NCBI RefSeq assembly: GCF_026151205.1
Contig: NC_087077.1
Span: forward strand, 1,424,001 to 1,488,000
Direction of reading: 5' to 3'
Origin: Bolinopsis microptera
Lineage: Eukaryota; Ctenophora; Tentaculata; Lobata; Bolinopsidae
DNA: 64,000 nucleotides
The notes under the pieces were generated by a model. The model saw only the letters and a list, made by a program, of their open reading frames with translations, made no database searches and was not told the origin of the DNA. Positions 33,446-48,800 of the stretch are shown piece after piece. Positions within the stretch are counted from its first letter, which is position 1, and each line of letters begins with the position of its first letter. Made by a program: the position numbers and the translations under genes.

Positions 33446-33860
33446 GCAGTTACTGTATATTTAGAGCACTAATTGAGCTAGTTTTGAATACCGGGCCGAG
33501 ATGAAATAAAAATTAATGCAAACGTAAACTCAAAACTGTATGATTACACTAAATTAGACACAGAAAATAGTTACTTGAATACTTACAGCAATTTGTGACC
33601 CTTGAACCTTAGTATTTGTAGAGGACCAATGACATTTGCATGTTGTTATCAAGCAGATATGTGCAATTATGATGAAACTAATTTATTACTAACTTATGTT
33701 TTCATACTTTACGAATTTACCGGTTTATCATAATTTTGTACATTCTTCGCGTTGATAATTTTGAACATCCTATCAAGTTTAAACTCAGAATCAGTCGGGA
33801 GATTTATTCGGTTTTCATCCATTCCAACACGACTTGCTAGCCTATGGTTTCTCCAATAGG
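33446..33860. other. MRPL28 to EXO1 intergenic region
   Basis: Contains the MRPL28 poly(A) signal (33505-33510) and should contain the EXO1 promoter; no recognisable promoter motif. Confidence 0.4.
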
Positions 33861-36800
33861 ATGGGTATAACAGGGCTGCTCCCATTCCTCTCCAACATCC
33901 ACAAGAAAGTGCACGTAGGTCAGTATGCTGGGCGGTGTGTGGCTGTTGATACCTCCTGCTGGTTACATCGCGGTGCTTTCTCCTGTGCTTTCGAGCTTGC
34001 TACAGGTATTTGTTACACTATATCGTTACACTTCATCGTTACACTTCATCGTTACAGTTCATCGTTACACTTCATCGTTACACTTCATCGTTACACTTCA
34101 TCGTTACACTTCATCGTTACACTTCATCGTTACACTTCATCGTTACACTTCATCGTTACACTTCATCGTTACAGTTCATCGTTACATTTCATCGTTACAC
34201 TTCATCGTTACACTTCATCGTTACACTTCATCGTTACACTTCATCGTTACACTTCATCGTTACACTTCATCGTTACACTTCATCGTTACACTTCATCGTT
34301 ACAGTTCATCGTTACACTTCATCGTTACACTTCATCGTTACAGTTCATCGTTACACTTCATCGTTACAGTTCATCGTTACAGTTCATCGTTACACTTCAT
34401 CGTTACAGTTCATCGTTACACTTCATCGTTACACTTCATTGTTACAGTTCATCGTTACAGTTCATCGTTACACTTCATCGTTACAGTTCATCGTTACACT
34501 TCATCGTTACACTTCATTGTTTCATCAAACAAATTGTTTGTTTAGATGCAGCAAAATTCAGGTTAGATTCATCGTATTGATAGTATCTAGTTTTACCGGC
34601 AAATGTTCATGTTCAAGGTTTGAGTCCAACTCTATTTTCAGGACAACCCACGACAAGGTATGTGAACTACATAGCGAAGCGTATAAAACTACTGCTATAT
34701 AACAAGGTGTACCCTGTGATGGTGTTTGATGGCTGTAACACTCCCTCCAAGAAGAATACCAATGAAAAGAGAAGGGATGTAAGACAGGTCGGTTATACAC
34801 AATTTTAGTAATAAACAATGTTATCTAAAATATTTCCTGAGTATTTGCAAACCTCACTCGCTTAATTAATACTTAGTAACGTGATAATATGATTATATTC
34901 GAACCATAGAAAGTTCGAACCATAGAAAGCACCTAAAATTATACTTTTATCCCCAGGCTAACAGAGAGAAAGGAAAGAAGTTGCTTGCGGAGGGAAACAA
35001 GAGCGGGGCAGTGGACATGTTCCAAAAAGCTATCAGCATCACTAACGATATGGTTGTTGAGGTAACCCCTGGTCTGCTGTTTATTTATGGCATCCTGTTA
35101 ATTGTTATCTTCATGTTATCTATTTATCTAATGTTTAATTTTCCTAAAACACATCTGTCGTGAAACATATCTGTTTGTCTAGTTTCTCATATCTGTTTCC
35201 TCTCAGGTAATAAAGGAATGTAGCGCGATGAATGTCCCTGTTATTGTAGCACCGTATGAAGCCGATGCTCAGATTACTTATCTCGTTAAATCTGGGGTTG
35301 TTGATTTCGCTATTACAGAGGATTCCGATCTTCTACCTTTCGGTTGCCAGGTAAGAAGGGAGGATATACTCTTTTCTCATTCTCATGTTTCACGATTTAG
35401 TAATGAATTGTGACTACTTTTCATAACTAAATAGATCCACTGCTCTGTGCTCACGACATTATCACCCTCAGAAAGTCCTTTTTAAGATGGACGAGCAAGG
35501 GTACGGTATTGAGATAGACTTGTCCGACCTGGGCAAGTCAACTGATGAACCTAGATTCGATGGATGGTCTATCGAAAAGTTCAGGTAATTTAACGTTCAA
35601 AATTTATGAGTGTTTTAGCTAGATAGGTATTAGGTAATTGTTGAAGATTTGGGTCGTTTAAGCCTTAAGTGGCTGATATATTCAAGGCATTTTAGTGTTA
35701 CCAAGATTTTGTATTACCGCGATTAATAAGATAATCGTTTTATCCAATTTAAACAATGATATCGTCATCCATTTCAATTTTGGGTAGTTTGTCCTGATTT
35801 ATCAGAAACAATCCCGGTGTGATCTTGAAAAGCGAATTAATCACTTTACATAAACTGTTGTTTGCAAATAATTCAAATTAAAACATATGTAAACACATTC
35901 TTGGTTGTACATAAAAACCTAATCAATCATGTGCTAACTCAAAATCAAACTTTTACAAACAGAATAGAAAATATTAAATGTACCCAGATTATGTGACTAA
36001 AATGACCTCTGCCCCACTGCCCCATTGTACCACTGCAGACTGCAGAACTGTGGTTCCCCAACACACAGCTCTGGAAGCTCACATAATAATCCTCGTCTCT
36101 GATCTCCTCCCCTTCCAACGGTAAACACGCCTCCTCCCCATCCCGTTCAGGAATAATATCTCCTTCTAGATCTACTTTCCTGGAGTCACACGTGCAGTTT
36201 AGAGTATGATCCGTTATCAGGATCAGATTAGTTTTAGGGACATCTGATACCGTGATCTGAGATAGACAGCCCTGACACCAACTCTCCACTGTAAACTTAG
36301 GGAAAGTAGTGTTTCGTTGGTACTGACTGTACTCCTTGCAGCAGTCCATAGTCTTGTAGAGATTACTGTGAGCCGCCTCGGTAATCTGGGAAAGGAGCAG
36401 TGCTAACAAGAGGCTCAACAGCTCACTCAACAGAGATATGAACGAGCGGTGAACTCTGAATGCTGAGCTGGTCGGACGTTTGGGTGGCTGAGTGTTGATA
36501 ACAACCTCACACTCATGAATACACTCCTGATAGTCTATCTTCCTGTACACTCCTTTTCTGTGTAATGTACGGAACAAGGTAGGGTAGCTGAAACCCAGGA
36601 ATCCAGTCCGATCGTCCAGCGAGGTCATGACAATCATTCCGTTCTCATCAATAAGCATTCTCCTCTCTTCCTTCCCCCTACCAGGAAACAGGAATTGTCG
36701 AAATGAGTTTAGATCCACCTCCAGTCCCAGAGCACTTATTTGAGTAGAAGTATTTCCTGTATCGCTCTGAGACTTCATCTTGAGTGGTTTAATAAGGAAA

Positions 36801-39800
36801 ACTACACGAGAGCCACGCTTCTGACCGGTAGAGTTACGAGGACGTCAACATCTTCTAGCTTTCTGCTCGACTTCTTGAAATGGTAAAACAATTTGAAAGA
36901 TTTCTCGATTTGGGGCTCTTGTTTCCAAGTTTTGTTGCTAAAGAATATGAGTCCGGTATATGTCATCATGAAGTGATTGATCACAGTGACCTCATTCGAG
37001 GGATAGAATTGCTGGCTTATATTCTGTGACAGTAGGACATCTGTCAGGACTGAAAACATAAAGGTAGAACAAACATCCGTCTTATTCCAAACAAGTTTAT
37101 CACCATCCTGCTCGTCTGATCTGGTCTGTAGAAGTTCTTTTATCTTGCATGCGTTCTCCTCAAAGTCATAGTATATTTTCTCACCCCACGACTCAATGAT
37201 ACGGTTTATAGTTGGTATGTGGAGATACCCCTTGTTGTACATGTAATACTTCTGAGGGTAAGAAGTCCAGATAACAGCCATGGACAGGGGTGTCTGATGG
37301 AGGGGAAATACCTGAAATACCAGGGGTTGATACCAGTCCCGACCATGATGCTCCGAGTGAGACTCCTCCCCCCTCCCACCATTCTCTGACGTGTTGAATA
37401 GCTGGGCGTTGAGGAATGTTGGGAACTCTTCACCACCTTTCCCTTGTCAATCATCACCTTCTCCAGATCAAACAAGTCACGGTTGTTCTCCTTGGTGGAT
37501 TGGAACTTGTTGAGTCTGGTGTTGACTCTGTCGTAAGAGTACTGTGAGATCCGGGGGTGGTATATTGGATATCCCTTGTTGTTAACTATCATTAACACAC
37601 ATTGAACCGGCAACACGCTCCCACTTATCCTAACTATTCTAGAAGCTTTGAAGTCCAGTCCTACGATACCCAAGAAAGTGGTTGGAGAGGCGTTAGTGAT
37701 GCTCCTCTGGGAGGGGGAGGAGTCCACCACTAGAGGTAGAGTAGCTGTCACCACCATCCCAACCTCACCTAGATCTTTATACGCATTACTCCAGGTCGGG
37801 GTGATGTCCTGTCCTTTTAACGGCTCATTCCCTGTCTTCACTATCTCCTGCAGGGCTGTATCTATGTCTCCGTAACTTAGGATCTTGTTGTAACTACCCG
37901 GTGGTTGCACGCTGTTTGTTGAAGTCTGTCTTTGTAGAAAGCCTCATTTCTTCTGAAGGACAAAGAGTAAACTCGTACACGTTTATCAGAGTTTAACCTG
38001 TAAACTATCTCATCAACCGGCTGGGTTATCTCATCAGACATTATAACCACAGCTTTCTCGCACTGAGCCGTGTTGTGGTTAGAGTCCAGGGTTTGGAAGG
38101 CTAGGTTTAGTCCTGATTCCCACCTCGCAGTGCCACCTACCTTTCAGCCGGTCTATCTCATTATACATCAGGTTCTTTGTTTGCTTAGTAGCACGCATGA
38201 GCTGTTTGTGACAGGTTAGGAACGAGGCTGACTCTCCAACTTTAATCGCAGCTATGAAATCCATATCAGATATAATCTGCTCCACAACTCTCTGAAAGTT
38301 GCTTTCATCAATACCAGCGGGCGACCATCCATACTCCCACTAACATCCACCAGTACCATCACATCCTTAGGACAGCCTATACCAGCGTTGTACCAGGGCC
38401 GCTTCCTGACATCGAAGTTAGTCCTGCTGAGAGGGTAGAGAGACATGGCCGGGTAGGTCCTCATTACTCCCTGTGGGGTGCCGATATACTGCCAGACTAG
38501 GTAGTCTGAGTGGTTCTGATAGTTCCTGATAAACACCTCCTCCATCTTATTGCTCCATTGTATCGTGTTCCTGTAACGGTGTTACAATTAGTCTGAGTGG
38601 TTCTGATAGTTCCTGATAAACACCTCCTCCATCTTATTGCTCCATTGTATTGTGTTCCTGTAACGGTGTTACAATTAGTCTGAGTGGTTCTGATAGTTCC
38701 TGATAAACACCTCCTCCATCTTATTGCTCCATTGTATCGTGTTCCTGTAACGGTGTTACAATTAGTCTGAGTGGTTCTGGTAGTTCCTGATAAACACCTC
38801 CTCCATCTTGCTGCTCCATTGTATCGTGTTCCTGTAACGGTGTTACAATTAGTCTGAGTGGTTCTGGTAGTTCCTGATAAACACCTCCTCCATCTTATTG
38901 CTCCATTGTATCGTGTTCCTGTAACGGTGTTACAATTAGTCTGAGTGGTTCTGGTAGTTCCTGATAAACACCTCCTCCATCTTGCTGCTCCATTGTATTG
39001 TGTTCCTGTAACGGTGTTACAATTAGTCTGAGTGGTTCTGGTAGTTCCTGATAAACACCTCCTCCATCTTGCTGCTCCATTGTATCGTGTTCCTGTAACG
39101 GTGTTACAATTAGTCTGAGTGGTTCTGGTAGTTCCTGATAAACACCTCCTCCATCTTGCTGCTCCATTGTATCGTGTTCCTGTAACGGTGTTACAATTAG
39201 TCTGAGTGGTTCTGGTAGTTCCTGATAAACACCTCCTCCATCTTATTGCTCCATTGTATCGTGTTCCTGTAACGGTGTTACAATTAGTCTGAGTGGTTCT
39301 GGTAGTTCCTGATAAACACCTCCTCCATCTTGCTGCTCCATTGTATCGTGTTCCTGTAACGGTGTTACAATTAGTCTGAGTGGTTCTGGTAGTTCCTGAT
39401 AAACACATCCTCCATCTTATTGCTCCATTGTATCGTGTTCCTGTAACGGTGTTACAATTAGTATGAGTGGTTCTGGTAGTTCCTGATAAACACCTCCTCC
39501 ATCTTATTGCTCCATTGTATTGTGTTCCTGTAACGGTGTTACAATTAGTCTGAGTGGTTCTGATAGTTCCTGATAAACACCTCCTCCATCTTGCTGCTCC
39601 ATTGTATCGTGTTCCTGTAACGGTGTTACAATTAGTCTGAGTGGTTCTGGTAGTTCCTGATAAACACCTCCTCCATCTTGCTGCTCCATTGTATCGTGTT
39701 CCTGTAACGGTGTTACAATTAGTCTGAGTGGTTCTGATAGTTCCTGATAAACACCTCCTCCATCTTGCTGCTCCATTGTATCGTGTTCCTGTAACGGTGT

Positions 39801-42800
39801 TACAATTAGTCTGAGTGGTTCTGGTAGTTCCTGATAAACACCTCCTCCATCTTATTGCTCCATTGTATTGTGTTCCTGTAACGGTGTTACAATTAGTCTG
39901 AGTGGTTCTGATAGTTCCTGATAAACACCTCCTCCATCTTGCTGCTCCATTGTATCGTGTTCCTGTAACGGTGTTACAATTAGTCTGAGTGGTTCTGGTA
40001 GTTCCTGATAAACACCTCCTCCATCTTATTGCTCCATTGTATTGTGTTCCTGTAACGGTGTTACAATTAGTCTGAGTGGTTCTGATAGTTCCTGATAAAC
40101 ACCTCCTCCATCTTGCTGCTCCATTGTATCGTGTTCCTGTAACGGTGTTACAATTAGTCTGAGTGGTTCTGATAGTTCCTGATAAACACCTCCTCCATCT
40201 TATTGCTCCATTGTATCGTGTTCCTGTAACAGTGTTACAATTAGTCTGAGTGGTTCTGGTAGTTCCTGATAAACACCTCCTCCATATTATTGCTCCATTG
40301 TATCGTGTTCCTGTAACGGTGTTACAATTAGTCTGAGTGGTTCTGATAGTTCCTGATAAACACCTCCTCCATCTTGCTGCTCCATTGTATCGTGTTCCTG
40401 TAATGGTGTTACAATTAGTCTGAGTGGTTCTGATAGTTCCTGATAAACACCTCCTCCATCTTATTGCTCCATTGTATCGTGTTCCTGTAACAGTGTTACA
40501 ATTAGTCTGAGTGGTTCTGGTAGTTCCTGATAAACACCTCCTCCATCTTGTTGCTCCATTGTATTGTGTTCCTGTAACGGTGTTACAATTAGTCTGAGTG
40601 GTTCTGGTAGTTCCTGATAAACACCTCCTCCATATTATTGCTCCATTGTATCGTGTTCCTGTAACGGTGTTACAATTAGTCTGAGTGGTTCTGGTAGTTC
40701 CTGATAAACACCTCCTCCATCTTGCTGCTCCATTGTATCGTGTTCCTGTAACGGTGTTACAATTAGTCTGAGTGGTTCTGGTAGTTCCTGATAAACACCT
40801 CCTCCATCTTATTGCTCCATTGTATTGTGTTCCTGTAACGGTGTTACAATTAGTCTGAGTGGTTCTGATAGTTCCTGATAAACACCTCCTCCATCTTGCT
40901 GCTCCATTGTATCGTGTTCCTGTAACGGTGTTACAATTAGTCTGAGTGGTTCTGGTAGTTCCTGATAAACACCTCCTCCATCTTGTTGCTCCATTGTATC
41001 GTGTTCCTGTAACGGTGTTACAATTAGTCTGAGTGGTTCTGATAGTTCCTGATAAACACCTCCTCCATCTTGCTGCTCCATTGTATCGTGTTCCTGTAAC
41101 GGTGTTACAATTAGTCTGGGTGGTTCTGATAGTTCCTGATAAACACCTCCTCCATCTTATTGCTCCATTGTATTGTGTTCCTGTAACGGTGTTACAATTA
41201 GTCTGAGTGGTTCTGGTAGTTCCTGATAAACACCTCCTCCATCTTGCTGCTCCATTGTATCGTGTTCCTGTAACGGTGTTACAATTAGTCTGAGTGGTTC
41301 TGGTAGTTCCTGATAAACACCTCCTCCATCTTATTGCTCCATTGTATCGTGTTCCTGTAACGGTGTTACAATTAGTCTGAGTGGTTCTGGTAGTTCCTGA
41401 TAAACACCTCCTCCATCTTATTGCTCCATTGTATCGTGTTCCTGTAACGGTGTTACAATTAGTCTGAGTGGTTCTGGTAGTTCCTGATAAACACCTCTAT
41501 CTTGCTGCTCCATTGTATCGTGTTCCTGTAACGGTGTTACAATTAGTCTGAGTGGTTCTGGTAGTTCCTGATAAACACCTCCTCCATCTTGCTGCTCCAT
41601 TGTATCGTGTTCCTGTAACGGTGTTATAATTTAACCCTTATCATACAATTAGTCTGAGTGGTTCTGGTAGTTCCTGATAAACACCTCCTCCATCTTATTG
41701 CTCCATTGTATCGTGTTCCTGTAACGGTGTTACAATTAGTCTGAGTGGTTCTGGTAGTTCCTGATAAACACGTCCTCCATCTTATTGCTCCATTGTATCG
41801 TGTTCCTGTAACGGTGTTACAATTAGTCTGAGTGGTTCTGGTAGTTCCTGATAAACACCTCCTCCATCTTGCTGCTCCATTGTATCGTGTTCCTGTAACG
41901 GTGTTACAATTAGTCTGAGTGGTTCTGATAGTTCCAGATAAACACCTCCTCCATCTTATTGCTCCATTGTATCGTGTTCCTGTAACGGTGTTACAATTAG
42001 TCTGAGTGGTTCTGGTAGTTCCTGATAAACACCTCCTCCATCTTGCTGCTCCATTGTATCGTGTTCCTGTAACGGTGTTACAATTAGTCTGAGTGGTTCT
42101 GGTAGTTCCTGATAAACACCTCCTCCATCTTGTTGCTCCATTGTATCGTGTTCCTGTAACGGTGTTACAATTAGTCTGAGTGGTTCTGATAGTTCCTGAT
42201 AAACACCTCCTCCATCTTGTTGCTCCATTGTATCGTGTTCCTGTAACGGTGTTACAATTAGTCTGAGTGGTTCTGATAGTTCCTGATAAACACCTCCTCC
42301 ATCTTGCTGCTCCATTGTATTGTGTTCCTGTAACGGTGTTACAATTAGTCTGAGTGGTTCTGGTAGTTCCTGATAAACACCTCCTCCATCTTGCTGCTCC
42401 ATTGTATCGTGTTCCTGTAACGGTGTTACAATTAGTCTGAGTGGTTCTGATAGTTCCTGATAAACACCTCCTCCATCTTGCTGCTCCATTGTATCGTGTT
42501 CCTGTAACGGTGTTACAATTAGTCTGAGTGGTTCTGGTAGTTCCTGATAAACACCTCCTCCATCTTATTGCTCCATTGTATTGTGTTCCTGTAACGGTGT
42601 TACAATTAGTCTGAGTGGTTCTGATAGTTCCTGATAAACACCTCCTCCATCTTGTTGCTCCATTGTATTGTGTTCCTGTAACGGTGTTACAATTAGTCTG
42701 AGTGGTTCTGGTAGTTCCTGATAAACACCTCCTCCATCTTGCTGCTCCATTGTATTGTGTTCCTGTAACGGTGTTACAATTAGTCTGAGTGGTTCTGATA

Positions 42801-45800
42801 GTTCCTGATAAACACCTCCTCCATCTTATTGCTCCATTGTATTGTGTTCCTGTAACGGTGTTACAATTAGTCTGAGTGGTTCTTGTAGTTCCTGATAAAC
42901 ACCTCCTCCATCTTGCTGCTCCATTGTATTGTGTTCCTGTAACGGTGTTACAATTAGTCTGAGTGGTTCTGGTAGTTCCTGATAAACACCTCCTCCATCT
43001 TGCTGCTCCATTGTATCGTGTTCCTGTAACGGTGTTACAATTAGTCTGAGTGGTTCTGGTAGTTCCTGATAAACACCTCCTCCATCTTGTTGCTCCATTG
43101 TATCGTGTTCCTGTAACGGTGTTACAATTAGTCTGAGTGGTTCTTGTAGTTCCTGATAAACACCTCCTCCATCTTGCTGCTCCATTGTATCGTGTTCCTG
43201 TAACGGTGTTACAATTAGTCTGAGTGGTTCTTGTAGTTCCTGATAAACACCTCCTCCATCTTATTGCTCCATTGTATTGTGTTCCTGTAACGGTGTTACA
43301 ATTAGTCTGAGTGGTTCTTGTAGTTCCTGATAAACACCTCCTCCATCTTGCTGCTCCATTGTATCGTGTTCCTGTAACGGTGTTACAATTAGTCTGAGTG
43401 GTTCTGGTAGTTCCTGATAAACACCTCCTCCATCTTATTGCTCCATTGTATTGTGTTCCTGTAACGGTGTTACAATTAGTCTGAGTGGTTCTTGTAGTTC
43501 CTGATAAACACCTCCTCCATCTTGCTGCTCCATTGTATCGTGTTCCTGTAACGGTGTTACAATTAGTCTGAGTGGTTCTGGTAGTTCCTGATAAACACCT
43601 CCTCCATCTTATTGCTCCATTGTATCGTGTTCCTGTAACGGTGTTACAATTAGTCTGAGTGGTTCTGATAGTTCCTGATAAACACCTCCTCCATCTTATT
43701 GCTCCATTGTATCGTGTTCCTGTAACGGTGTTACAATTAGTCTGAGTGGTTCTGATAGTTCCTGATAAACACCTCCTCCATCTTGCTGCTCCATTGTATT
43801 GTGTTCCTGTAACGGTGTTACAATTAGTCTGAGTGGTTCTGATAGTTCCTGATAAACACCTCCTCCATCTTGTTGCTCCATTGTATCGTGTTCCTGTAAC
43901 GGTGTTACAATTAGTCTGAGTGGTTCTGGTAGTTCCTGATAAACACCTCCTCCATCTTGCTGCTCCATTGTATTGTGTTCCTGTAACGGTGTTACAATTA
44001 GTCTGAGTGGTTCTGATAGTTCCTGATAAACACCTCCTCCATCTTATTGCTCCATTGTATTGTGTTCCTGTAACGGTGTTACAATTAGTCTGAGTGGTTC
44101 TGGTAGTTCCTGATAAACACCTCCTCCATCTTGCTGCTCCATTGTATCGTGTTCCTGTAACGGTGTTACAATTAGTCTGAGTGGTTCTGGTAGTTCCTGA
44201 TAAACACCTCCTCCATCTTGTTGCTCCATTGTATCGTGTTCCTGTAACGGTGTTACAATTAGTCTGAGTGGTTCTTGTAGTTCCTGATAAACACCTCCTC
44301 CATCTTGCTGCTCCATTGTATCGTGTTCCTGTAACGGTGTTACAATTAGTCTGAGTGGTTCTTGTAGTTCCTGATAAACACCTCCTCCATCTTATTGCTC
44401 CATTGTATTGTGTTCCTGTAACGGTGTTACAATTAGTCTGAGTGGTTCTTGTAGTTCCTGATAAACACCTCCTCCATCTTGCTGCTCCATTGTATCGTGT
44501 TCCTGTAACGGTGTTACAATTAGTCTGAGTGGTTCTGGTAGTTCCTGATAAACACCTCCTCCATCTTATTGCTCCATTGTATTGTGTTCCTGTAACGGTG
44601 TTACAATTAGTCTGAGTGGTTCTTGTAGTTCCTGATAAACACCTCCTCCATCTTGCTGCTCCATTGTATCGTGTTCCTGTAACGGTGTTACAATTAGTCT
44701 GAGTGGTTCTGGTAGTTCCTGATAAACACCTCCTCCATCTTATTGCTCCATTGTATCGTGTTCCTGTAACGGTGTTACAATTAGTCTGAGTGGTTCTTGT
44801 AGTTCCTGATAAACACCTCCTCCATCTTGCTGCTCCATTGTATCGTGTTCCTGTAACGGTGTTACAATTAGTCTGAGTGGTTCTGATAGTTCCTGATAAA
44901 CACCTCCTCCATCTTGTTGCTCCATTGTATCGTGTTCCTGTAACGGTGTTACAATTAGTCTGAGTGGTTCTTGTAGTTCCTGATAAACACCTCCTCCATC
45001 TTATTGCTCCATTGTATCGTGTTCCTGTAACGGTGTTACAATTAGTCTGAGTGGTTCTGATAGTTCCTGATAAACACCTCCTCCATCTTGCTGCTCCATT
45101 GTATCGTGTTCCTGTAACGGTGTTACAATTAGTCTGAGTGGTTCTGGTAGTTCCTGATAAACACCTCCTCCATCTTATTGCTCCATTGTATTGTGTTCCT
45201 GTAACGGTGTTACAATTAGTCTGAGTGGTTCTTGTAGTTCCTGATAAACACCTCCTCCATCTTGTTGCTCCATTGTATCGTGTTCCTGTAACGGTGTTAC
45301 AATTAGTCTGAGTGGTTCTGGTAGTTCCTGATAAACACCTCCTCCATCTTGCTGCTCCATTGTATTGTGTTCCTGTAACGGTGTTACAATTAGTCTGAGT
45401 GGTTCTGATAGTTCCTGATAAACACCTCCTCCATCTTGCTGCTCCATTGTATCGTGTTCCTGTAACGGTGTTACAATTAGTCTGAGTGGTTCTGGTAGTT
45501 CCTGATAAACACCTCCTCTATCTTGCTGCTCCATTGTATCGTGTTCCTGTAACGGTGTTACAATTAGTCTGAGTGGTTCTGGTAGTTCCTGATAAACACC
45601 TCCTCCATCTTGCTGCTCCATTGTATCGTGTTCCTGTAACGGTGTTACAATTAGTCTGAGTGGTTCTGGTAGTTCCTGATAAACACCTCCTCCATCTTGC
45701 TGCTCCATTGTATTGTGTTCCTGTAACGGTGTTACAATTAGTCTGAGTGGTTCTGATAGTTCCTGATAAACACCTCCTCCATCTTGCTGCTCCATTGTAT

Positions 45801-48800
45801 CGTGTTCCTGTAACGGTGTTACAATTAGTCTGAGTGGTTCTGGTAGTTCCTGATAAACACCTCCTCCATCTTGCTGCTCCATTGTATTGTGTTCCTGTAA
45901 CGGTGTTACAATTAGTCTGAGTGGTTCTGATAGTTCCTGATAAACACCTCCTCCATCTTATTGCTCCATTGTATCGTGTTCCTGTAACGGTGTTACAATT
46001 AGTCTGAGTGGTTCTGGTAGTTCCTGATAAACACCTCCTCCATCTTGCTGCTCCATTGTATTGTGTTCCTGTAACGGTGTTACAATTAGTCTGAGTGGTT
46101 CTGATAGTTCCTGATAAACACCTCCTCCATCTTGCTGCTCCATTGTATTGTGTTCCTGTAACGGTGTTACAATTAGTCTGAGTGGTTCTGGTAGTTCCTG
46201 ATAAACACCTCCTCCATCTTGCTGCTCCATTGTATCGTGTTCCTGTAACGGTGTTACAATTAGTCTGATGGTTCTGATAGTTCCTGATAAACACCTCCTC
46301 CATCTTGCTGCTCCATTGTATCGTGTTCCTGTAACGGTGTTACAATTAGTCTGAGTGGTTCTTGTAGTTCCTGATAAACACCTCCTCCATCTTGTTGCTC
46401 CATTGTATTGTGTTCCTGTAACGGTGTTACAATTAGTCTGAGTGGTTCTGATAGTTCCTGATAAACACCTCCTCCATCTTGCTGCTCCATTGTATCGTGT
46501 TCCTGTAACGGTGTTACAATTAGTCTGAGTGGTTCTGGTAGTTCCTGATAAACACCTCCTCCATCTTATTGCTCCATTGTATTGTGTTCCTGTAACGGTG
46601 TTACAATTAGTCTGAGTGGTTCTGGTAGTTCCTGATAAACACCTCCTCCATCTTATTGCTCCATTGTATCGTGTTCCTGTAACGGTGTTACAATTAGTCT
46701 GAGTGGTTCTGATAGTTCCTGATAAACACCTCCTCCATCTTGCTGCTCCATTGTATTGTGTTCCTGTAACGGTGTTACAATTAGTCTGAGTGGTTCTGAT
46801 AGTTCCTGATAAACACCTCCTCCATCTTATTGCTCCATTGTATCGTGTTCCTGTAACGGTGTTACAATTAGTCTGAGTGGTTCTTGTAGTTCCTGATAAA
46901 CACCTCCTCCATCTTGCTGCTCCTTTGTATCGTGTTCCTGTAACAGTGTTACAATTAGTCTGAGTGGTTCTTGTAGTTCCTGATAAACACCTCCTCCATC
47001 TTATTGCTCCATTGTATCGTGTTCCTGTAACGGTGTTACAATTAGTCTGAGTGGTTCTGATAGTTCCTGATAAACACCTCCTCCATCTTGCTGCTCCATT
47101 GTATCGTGTTCCTGTAACGGTGTTACAATTAGTCTGAGTGGTTCTGATAGTTCCTGATAAACACCTCCTCCATCTTGCTGCTCCATTGTATTGTGTTCCT
47201 GTAACGGTGTTACAATTAGTCTGAGTGGTTCTGATAGTTCCTGATAAACACCTCCTCCATCTTATTGCTCCATTGTATCGTGTTCCTGTAACGGTGTTAC
47301 AATTAGTCTGAGTGGTTCTGATAGTTCCTGATAAACACCTCCTCCATCTTGCTGCTCCATTGTATCGTGTTCCTGTAACGGTGTTACAATTAGTCTGAGT
47401 GGTTCTGGTAGTTCCTGATAAACACCTCCTCCATCTTGTTGCTCCATTGTATCGTGTTCCTGTAACGGTGTTACAATTAGTCTGAGTGGTTCTGATAGTT
47501 CCTGATAAACACCTCCTCCATCTTGCTGCTCCATTGTATTGTGTTCCTGTAACGGTGTTACAATTAGTCTGAGTGGTTCTGGTAGTTCCTGATAAACACC
47601 TCCTCCATCTTATTGCTCCATTGTTTTGTGTTCCTGTAACGGTGTTACAATTAGTCTGAGTGGTTCTGGTAGTTCCTGATAAACACTTCCTCCATCTTAT
47701 TGCTCCATTGTATTGTGTTCCTGTAACGGTGTTACAATTAGTCTGAGTGGTTCTTGTAGTTCCTGATAAACACCTCCTCCATCTTATTGCTCCATTGTAT
47801 CGTGTTCCTGTAACGGTGTTACAATTAGTCTGAGTGGTTCTGATAGTTCCTGATAAACACCTCCTCCATCTTGCTGCTCCATTGTATCGTGTTCCTGTAA
47901 CGGTGTTACAATTAGTCTGAGTGGTTCTGGTAGTTCCTGATAAACACCTCCTCCATCTTATTGCTCCATTGTATTGTGTTCCTGTAACGGTGTTACAATT
48001 AGTCTGAGTGGTTCTTGTAGTTCCTGATAAACACCTCCTCCATCTTGTTGCTCCATTGTATCGTGTTCCTGTAACGGTGTTACAATTAGTCTGAGTGGTT
48101 CTGGTAGTTCCTGATAAACACCTCCTCCATCTTGCTGCTCCATTGTATTGTGTTCCTGTAACGGTGTTACAATTAGTCTGAGTGGTTCTGATAGTTCCTG
48201 ATAAACACCTCCTCCATCTTGCTGCTCCATTGTATCGTGTTCCTGTAACGGTGTTACAATTAGTCTGAGTGGTTCTGGTAGTTCCTGATAAACACCTCCT
48301 CTATCTTGCTGCTCCATTGTATCGTGTTCCTGTAACGGTGTTACAATTAGTCTGAGTGGTTCTGGTAGTTCCTGATAAACACCTCCTCCATCTTGCTGCT
48401 CCATTGTATCGTGTTCCTGTAACGGTGTTACAATTAGTCTGAGTGGTTCTGGTAGTTCCTGATAAACACCTCCTCCATCTTGCTGCTCCATTGTATTGTG
48501 TTCCTGTAACGGTGTTACAATTAGTCTGAGTGGTTCTGGTAGTTCCTGATAAACACCTCCTCCATCTTGCTGCTCCATTGTATTGTGTTCCTGTAACGGT
48601 GTTACAATTAGTCTGAGTGGTTCTGATAGTTCCTGATAAACACCTCCTCCATCTTGCTGCTCCATTGTATCGTGTTCCTGTAACGGTGTTACAATTAGTC
48701 TGAGTGGTTCTGGTAGTTCCTGATAAACACCTCCTCCATCTTGCTGCTCCATTGTATTGTGTTCCTGTAACGGTGTTACAATTAGTCTGAGTGGTTCTGA

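Noticed and set aside
36776-36805. 29-base GT-AG intron as an explanation of one alpha2/delta frame break
   Set aside because: Far shorter than any other intron here, and homology reads through it after a one-base correction.
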